From contig QJNS01000129.1 in the NCBI GenBank assembly GCA_004154925.1, forward strand, positions 1 through 64,000: a stretch of DNA of 64,000 nt, in the 5' to 3' direction. The notes beneath the pieces are model-generated. The model saw only the letters and a list, made by a program, of their open reading frames with translations, was not told the DNA's origin and did not search any database. Positions within the stretch are counted from its first letter, which is position 1, and each line of letters opens with the position of its first letter. A program made the translations under genes and the position numbers. The stretch comes from Monosporascus cannonballus. Its lineage: Eukaryota > Ascomycota > Sordariomycetes > Xylariales. Below, one piece after another: positions 58,947-64,000 of the stretch.

Positions 58947-60106
58947 CATTATAAATTTTTATTTAATAATACAGTTAAATTTTAAAAAATATATTTAGTT
59001 AATATATAAATTAGCAAATAAAAAATTACTTTTTAATGGGAATTTAACTTTAATATAGAATCCGGAAATTAAAGGTTTAAATATAATAATTTACGATATG
59101 ACTAATACGAATAAATATATTAAAACTTAAGATTAAAAGGCACTAAACATTTGATAAAAGCCAATGTATAAAGTTTCTTTATTTAGGCAAAAATATACCT
59201 TCGGTTTTGATGATTCGAAAAACCGGTGAACAAAATTTTTGCCGTTACGGTCTTTTAATAAAAAACGTTTTGATTAATTTGAATTTATTATAAGAAATTA
59301 TTTGAAATATACAAAAGCCGACCAGAAAATATTTATTAAAATGTTTTTCGGCAATTATGCTAATTTCGAAAATAAATTAGAAGTTAATTATAAAAATCCC
59401 GATAAAAAAGTACGGCAATATAATAAATTTTTCTATTATATTAAAAAAACCGATTTTCGAAATATATAACAGGATTTAGGAAATTTATAGCTAAAATAAA
59501 ACAGAACGACGATAAAGAAAATGTTTATAGCGATATATTTTATAAAAATTTCAAGATAATATTAAAAATAAAATTATTAAATTTCTAAAATTTAGAACTT
59601 TAAATTAATATTTTACCAAAGCTGTTAAAATTAATAACAAATTATCCAAACGTTATATAAAAAGGCATAATATATTTTAAAATACAAATGTTATCTAGCG
59701 AATTATAAAAAAACGCGCTATACCATTTATATCCTATTATATAACGCCAAAACTTATAAAACTCGGAATAATCTAATGTAAAAACAGGAGCCAAATTAAG
59801 TGCTACAATTACGGTAAAATAAAATATTATTACAACATTTGCAAAAAAACTTAAAAAAGGGTAACAAAATAATGAGGTTCCTGTATCAGAAAAATAGCCT
59901 AGAGATAACTAAACGAATAACAACAAAGTTATTAATATAATTTAAATCCGGTACAAATAAGAGCTATTACGATAAAAAATTCGACGCAAAATGCGAAAAA
60001 CCAAAAAACTAATCTAAAAAGGGTTAAGAACATAATAATACGTCTTAAAATAATTAAAGACATACTAAAAATAATGTAAGAATACAGCCCTTATAAGGAT
60101 AAAACT

Positions 60107-60248
60107 GGTAGCCGACCAGCCACCGATCAGCCACCGACCCACTTATTAATATAAATCCACCATCTAGCAGCTAATGAGAAACGCTAAATAGAAATAACCT
60201 AATATATTTATTTTTTGGAATCTGCTTTATAACTGGTCGGAGATTACC
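60107..60248. repeat. Possible 142-bp miniature inverted-repeat element
   Basis: The left end GGTAGCCGACCAG and the right end CTGGTCGGAGATTACC are imperfect inverted copies. The left subterminal part repeats CCGACCAGCCACCGATCAGCCACCGACC. It is more GC-rich than its AT-rich surroundings, suggesting later insertion. No clear target duplication. Confidence 0.35.
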
Positions 60249-63200
60249 TTATTTAGCTTATAACTATTTATTATTTTATAAATTTTTTATTTATTATAAA
60301 AAGTAATGCGATAACCATTAAAAATAAACCTTACTAATTGCAAAACGAACTTAAATTATTAGTCGAAAAAATCGCCGATCGGAACCCAACCGACGAAGAA
60401 TCGATTACGGTACGGAAACAGGCAAAAAAACTTATAACGAAACTTTAACGGGCAAAGAACTATAATCCCCGAAATTCCGAATTACCTTATATATATAATG
60501 AAGATACGTTCCGATAACTATTAACTAAACGGTCGAAAAATATGTATAATATAATAAACGCGTCCCGGAATTTAAAGCAAAAAAAGATTAAACCTTTTAA
60601 TAATAACCAAATTTTAGAAATTATTCGTTAATAAAACGAATAATATTCGGAATCATTTCGATAATTAGCCGAATAATAAAAAATAATATAAATTAAAAAA
60701 GCAAAATTTTATAAATTAATTACGATATCGTCGCAAAGTTTTAAGGATAATAAATAAATATTACGTTATAATTATCTGAACTTTTTCGAACGCATATTAA
60801 TTAAAAAAAAGATTAAATAAAAATTCTTACGAAAGCTTACACCGAAAAACTAAACTAAAATATTTTTACTTATATTTAATAAGTTATAAGCCATATGGAT
60901 ATTTTTATTACAAATACGTAATAATTATATTGCGTTACGTTTAATTATTTTAATTATGAAAAAAATTAAAAATAGAAATTTTATAATTTTTTATTAAGAA
61001 AAATTACGTAAATCTTAATTTGTTCGATAAGGAATATAAGGAATAATTTATGAAATTGCGATAATAATCCGATTAATCGCCGTTAAATCTTTATATTAAA
61101 TAAATGTTTTTAATTTATAGAATAAACTTTACGGACCCCTTTAATCCGGAAAACGATTAAAATAATAAACTTTTTGCTTTTAATTATTTTTATAAATTAA
61201 TATTAAGATTACAAAATATTTTATTACGAAACAACGTTAAGTTAAAATAAATTAATAACGTAATAAAAAAGGTAAAATATTATTAGAACACCTTAAAAAA
61301 GCGAAAAAATTAATCATTTTCCGCCAAAAGTATTAATAAAACTAAATAATTTTATTTTAATATTTTCGGGAAACAAATCTTTAAAACAAATTAAAAGCGC
61401 CATATAAAAATAATAAAAATTACAAGTATTTTTATATTCGGAAAGCAAATAATCGCCGATTTAACTTTAATTAAAATAAATCCGTACGATTTAATAATTT
61501 GAATTTTTATAAAAGCTTATTTAAATGTTATAATTATAAAAAACTAAATTATAAAAACGTAAATTACAAATTAAAAAGGGATACGAAAACCTTATTATCC
61601 CGGCTATATAAAAACTAACTTTTATAAGCTGTATAAAACATTATAATATAACGATAAATTAAATTATTCCCCAGACGTAAACCCAAAAAAAAGCCGGAAT
61701 AAACGTATACGTCCAGTCTATTTCGGCTAATAACTGCAAAACGGTCGGAATAAAGCCGCCTTTTTAAAAAAAATATTTACTAAAAGAAATACGGGAGATA
61801 TAGCGATATAAATGGATATAAATACCGGAACATAAGTAAATATTATAAATAAAAGGTTAACGAAAAAAGTTAATTTCCAATTAATTTTTATAAATATTTT
61901 AGGCCTTATCGGCGTTAACGGCGCATATATCAAATATTATAAGGCTTACGAAATTCTTATTAATATAATAAATAATAACGGAAATAAACGAAAATTTAAA
62001 TAAATTTAGTATATGATATGCCGTAATCGAAAAATGCCCGATTTTTTATTATTTAAATCCGAAATAAGTAAATTAAAGATTTTGCTAAATATAATTGTAT
62101 ATTAATAATTATAGGGCGTGTTATAAAAGATTGATAAATAATAAATCGTAAATTTAACTTTTTTCAGTAAATAAATTTATATTATTAAATTAAGAAATTT
62201 AGCCAAAAAGTTAAATATCTCGAAAATTGAAAAACAACAAAAATAAAAATTAAGCGACTTCCTTAAATATTTAAAGAATTTCCGGCAAATATATTCCGAA
62301 AAAATAGCAAAAAAGATATTTTAATTACTAAAGGTAAAATATGCAATAAATTTGATCCCAGTGAAAACGCCTTTATTCGGCCCAATTTACTTTATTTTGG
62401 AAGTTTAAAAAAAGGTATTTGAAAATTATATTTAAAAAAACTTACAAGTAAACCAAATACGTTATTCGAAAACAGACATAAAAATATTAATATTATTTAT
62501 GCCTAAAAAGGATAGCGATTTCCGACTGTACGTCGATTATAACGGGTTAAATCGGCTAACGATAAAAAACTAATATTTTTTATCCTTAATTTCAGAAATA
62601 ATAAATCGCCTAAAATTAATTAAAGTATTTTCGAAACTTAATTTTAAGGATATTTATTACCGTATTAAAATTAAAAAAGATAATTAATAAAAAATTACCT
62701 TTCGAATATAATACGGATAATTTAAATATATAATTATATTATTTAGCTTTATTAATACGTTAATTATATTTTGAACTTATATATATAAAATATTAATTGG
62801 ATTAATTAATTATATATTCGTAATATATTTAAATCATATAATTATTTATTCGGATAATAAAAAAAAGCATACGAAATATCTTTAACTAATTTATGAATAA
62901 TTATTATAATATTAATTATGTGTTAAAATATTCAAATACGAAATTTTTAAATTTTATTTTAAGATTTATAATTAATATTAATGGTTTAAAGATAAACCGC
63001 CGATAAGTTAATAGTATCGAAACATAATTAAAATCAAAATTAATTTATTATATTTAAATACTTTTAAAATTTGCCAATTTTTATCGGAAATTTATCGCCT
63101 ATTATTCGTATATTACCGAAATTATTGTAAAGCTTTTAAAAAGGACATAAAGCAAAGAAAACTAACAAAATTCCGGTAACCCGAAAAAATTAAAAAGTGT

Positions 63201-63578
63201 TCCAAAACTTAAAAAATATTTTTTAATATTCAAATAATGCCAAAAATATTAAGGTTAAAATAAACGTTTCGATAAAAATTATATTAAGAATATTTTTATA
63301 AAAATACGGAAAATATTAACGCTTAATTATATATTGGTTATAAAAGTTAAGTCTAATTAAAAAACGATAAGTTATAAGGTAATAAAAATTATTAATAATT
63401 ATAAAAAACTTAAAATATTAGTAATAATATTTTAAAAATACGGATTTTTTTTAATATTTATCGATTATATAACGTTAAAAGATATAATAAAGGCGTCGAC
63501 GCGTAATTTTAAAAGGAGGTTAGTCTAATAAATTTACCGTTTTACGTAATTTGATTTTAAGATTTAATATCGACTGGG

Positions 63579-63956
63579 TATGACGGCTAGGCGGTTTAAC
63601 CAACTATTAAACCTTAAGTCGACGAGTTTATGTTAGTAGAAGTATCGTAGGAATCTAAGCAATAAATACAGTAACGTATTACGTCTTATAATACCAAGGG
63701 TACTTTGCATAATAATATTATATTGCAAGCCGAAATTATGTAAATTATAAAAATAATAAGCGTATATATTTTTTTTTCTTTTTTTAGTTTAATTATTCGT
63801 AATTACGCCGTTAATATTAATTATGATTATTTGGGATTACCTTTAATTACTAATAATTATTAGCTTAACAATAATTACCGTTACGTAACTCGGGAAATAA
63901 CCCGTATGCTCCCTGCCTGACCATCTCTTAAAACCGGAACTTATCGGGTTATAACA
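63579..63956 (-). repeat. 3' LTR of a gypsy family A element in reverse orientation
   Basis: Plus strand starts TATGACGGCTAGGCGGTTTAACC, the reverse complement of the family A LTR end (GGTTAAACCGCCTAGCCGTCACA), and ends ttataaca, the reverse of a TGTTATAA start. The polypurine tract, seen as cccccctcccc at 63964-63974, lies directly beyond it, so the element's body continues past the right edge of the window. Confidence 0.75.
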
Positions 63957-64000
63957 CAATTTCCCCCCTCCCCAAATTTTGTCTTCAAAATTTCTTTTTT

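Larger units (their letters stand above)
58554..63578 (+). mobile_element. Ty3/gypsy retrotransposon relic, RIP-degraded and truncated
   Basis: A 5' LTR (58554 to about 58946) starts tattatgaccc and ends in the same ttaataattaattaa...ccttata sequence as the family A LTR; the following ttataaatttttatttaataata is also shared with the element at 11439. Pol remnants are clear at the right. FRLYVDYNGLNRLTIKN lies near 62520-62570 and FSKLNFKDIYYRIKI near 62630-62675. The polymerase box reads YLNHIIIYSDN near 62825-62857, both catalytic Asp lost to G-to-A type change. The post-RT FANFYRKFIAYYSYI lies near 63070-63115. The element is cut off at 63578 by an inverted LTR of a different copy, so RNase H and integrase are missing. 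Confidence 0.75.

Noticed and set aside
1..64000. CRISPR arrays, bacterial operons, ribosome-binding sites
   Set aside because: The window is eukaryotic; no regularly spaced direct repeats of that kind were seen.

Overview
This window is nuclear DNA of a filamentous ascomycete (Pezizomycotina, probably a sordariomycete). Genes carry short GT-AG introns of 55-167 nt with CTAAC-type branch points. The proteins are fungal types: an XlnR/Xyr1 regulator of 941 residues, a NirA/Nit-4-like C6 zinc factor, a Pth11-type rhodopsin-fold membrane protein, a fungal hexokinase-like protein, GILT and DcpS. Two blocks (about 10.7-18.7 kb and 57.7-64 kb) are extremely AT-rich and hold Ty3/gypsy retrotransposons whose reading frames are destroyed by C-to-T and G-to-A change, the mark of repeat-induced point mutation (RIP).

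Layout. 0.9-9.2 kb: a possible terpenoid gene group, with a UbiA-type membrane prenyltransferase/terpene cyclase, a Pth11-like protein, an AscI/MacJ-like membrane terpene cyclase candidate and a broken alpha/beta hydrolase. 9.7-10.4 kb: a YdeI/OmpD-associated protein. 10.68-18.73 kb: a composite element with 40-bp terminal inverted repeats and TA duplications. It contains a gypsy element, solo LTRs and a 133-bp mini-LTR. 18.97-21.9 kb: another solo LTR, a decayed secretory lipase, a decayed DUF3176 membrane protein and a transposon end. 23.7-24.5 kb: a secreted DUF7907-like protein. 27.0-32.3 kb: a hexokinase-like gene with an 18-nt microexon, then GILT and DcpS, which converge and overlap by 38 bp. 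33.94-34.07 kb: a tRNA-Lys(CUU) gene. 34.1-43.8 kb: a long stretch without recognisable genes. 43.9-56.0 kb: XlnR, the La protein and the NirA/Nit-4-like factor. 56.8-58.6 kb: two fragments of a (PKS-)NRPS condensation domain. 58.5-64 kb: more RIP-damaged gypsy elements.

The most striking observation is the tRNA-Lys(CUU) gene. Its D-loop is interrupted by a 57-nt segment that looks exactly like a spliceosomal intron (GTAAGA at the 5' end, CTAAC branch site, TAG at the 3' end). Removing it leaves a perfect 73-nt cloverleaf. tRNA introns are normally at position 37/38 and are cut by the tRNA splicing endonuclease, so this arrangement deserves testing. Also notable are a family of un-mutated solo LTRs, with exact 5-bp target duplications, sitting inside RIP-ravaged DNA.

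Gene models were built by reading frames, splice sites and family motifs by eye. All family names are from recognised motifs, not from a database search.
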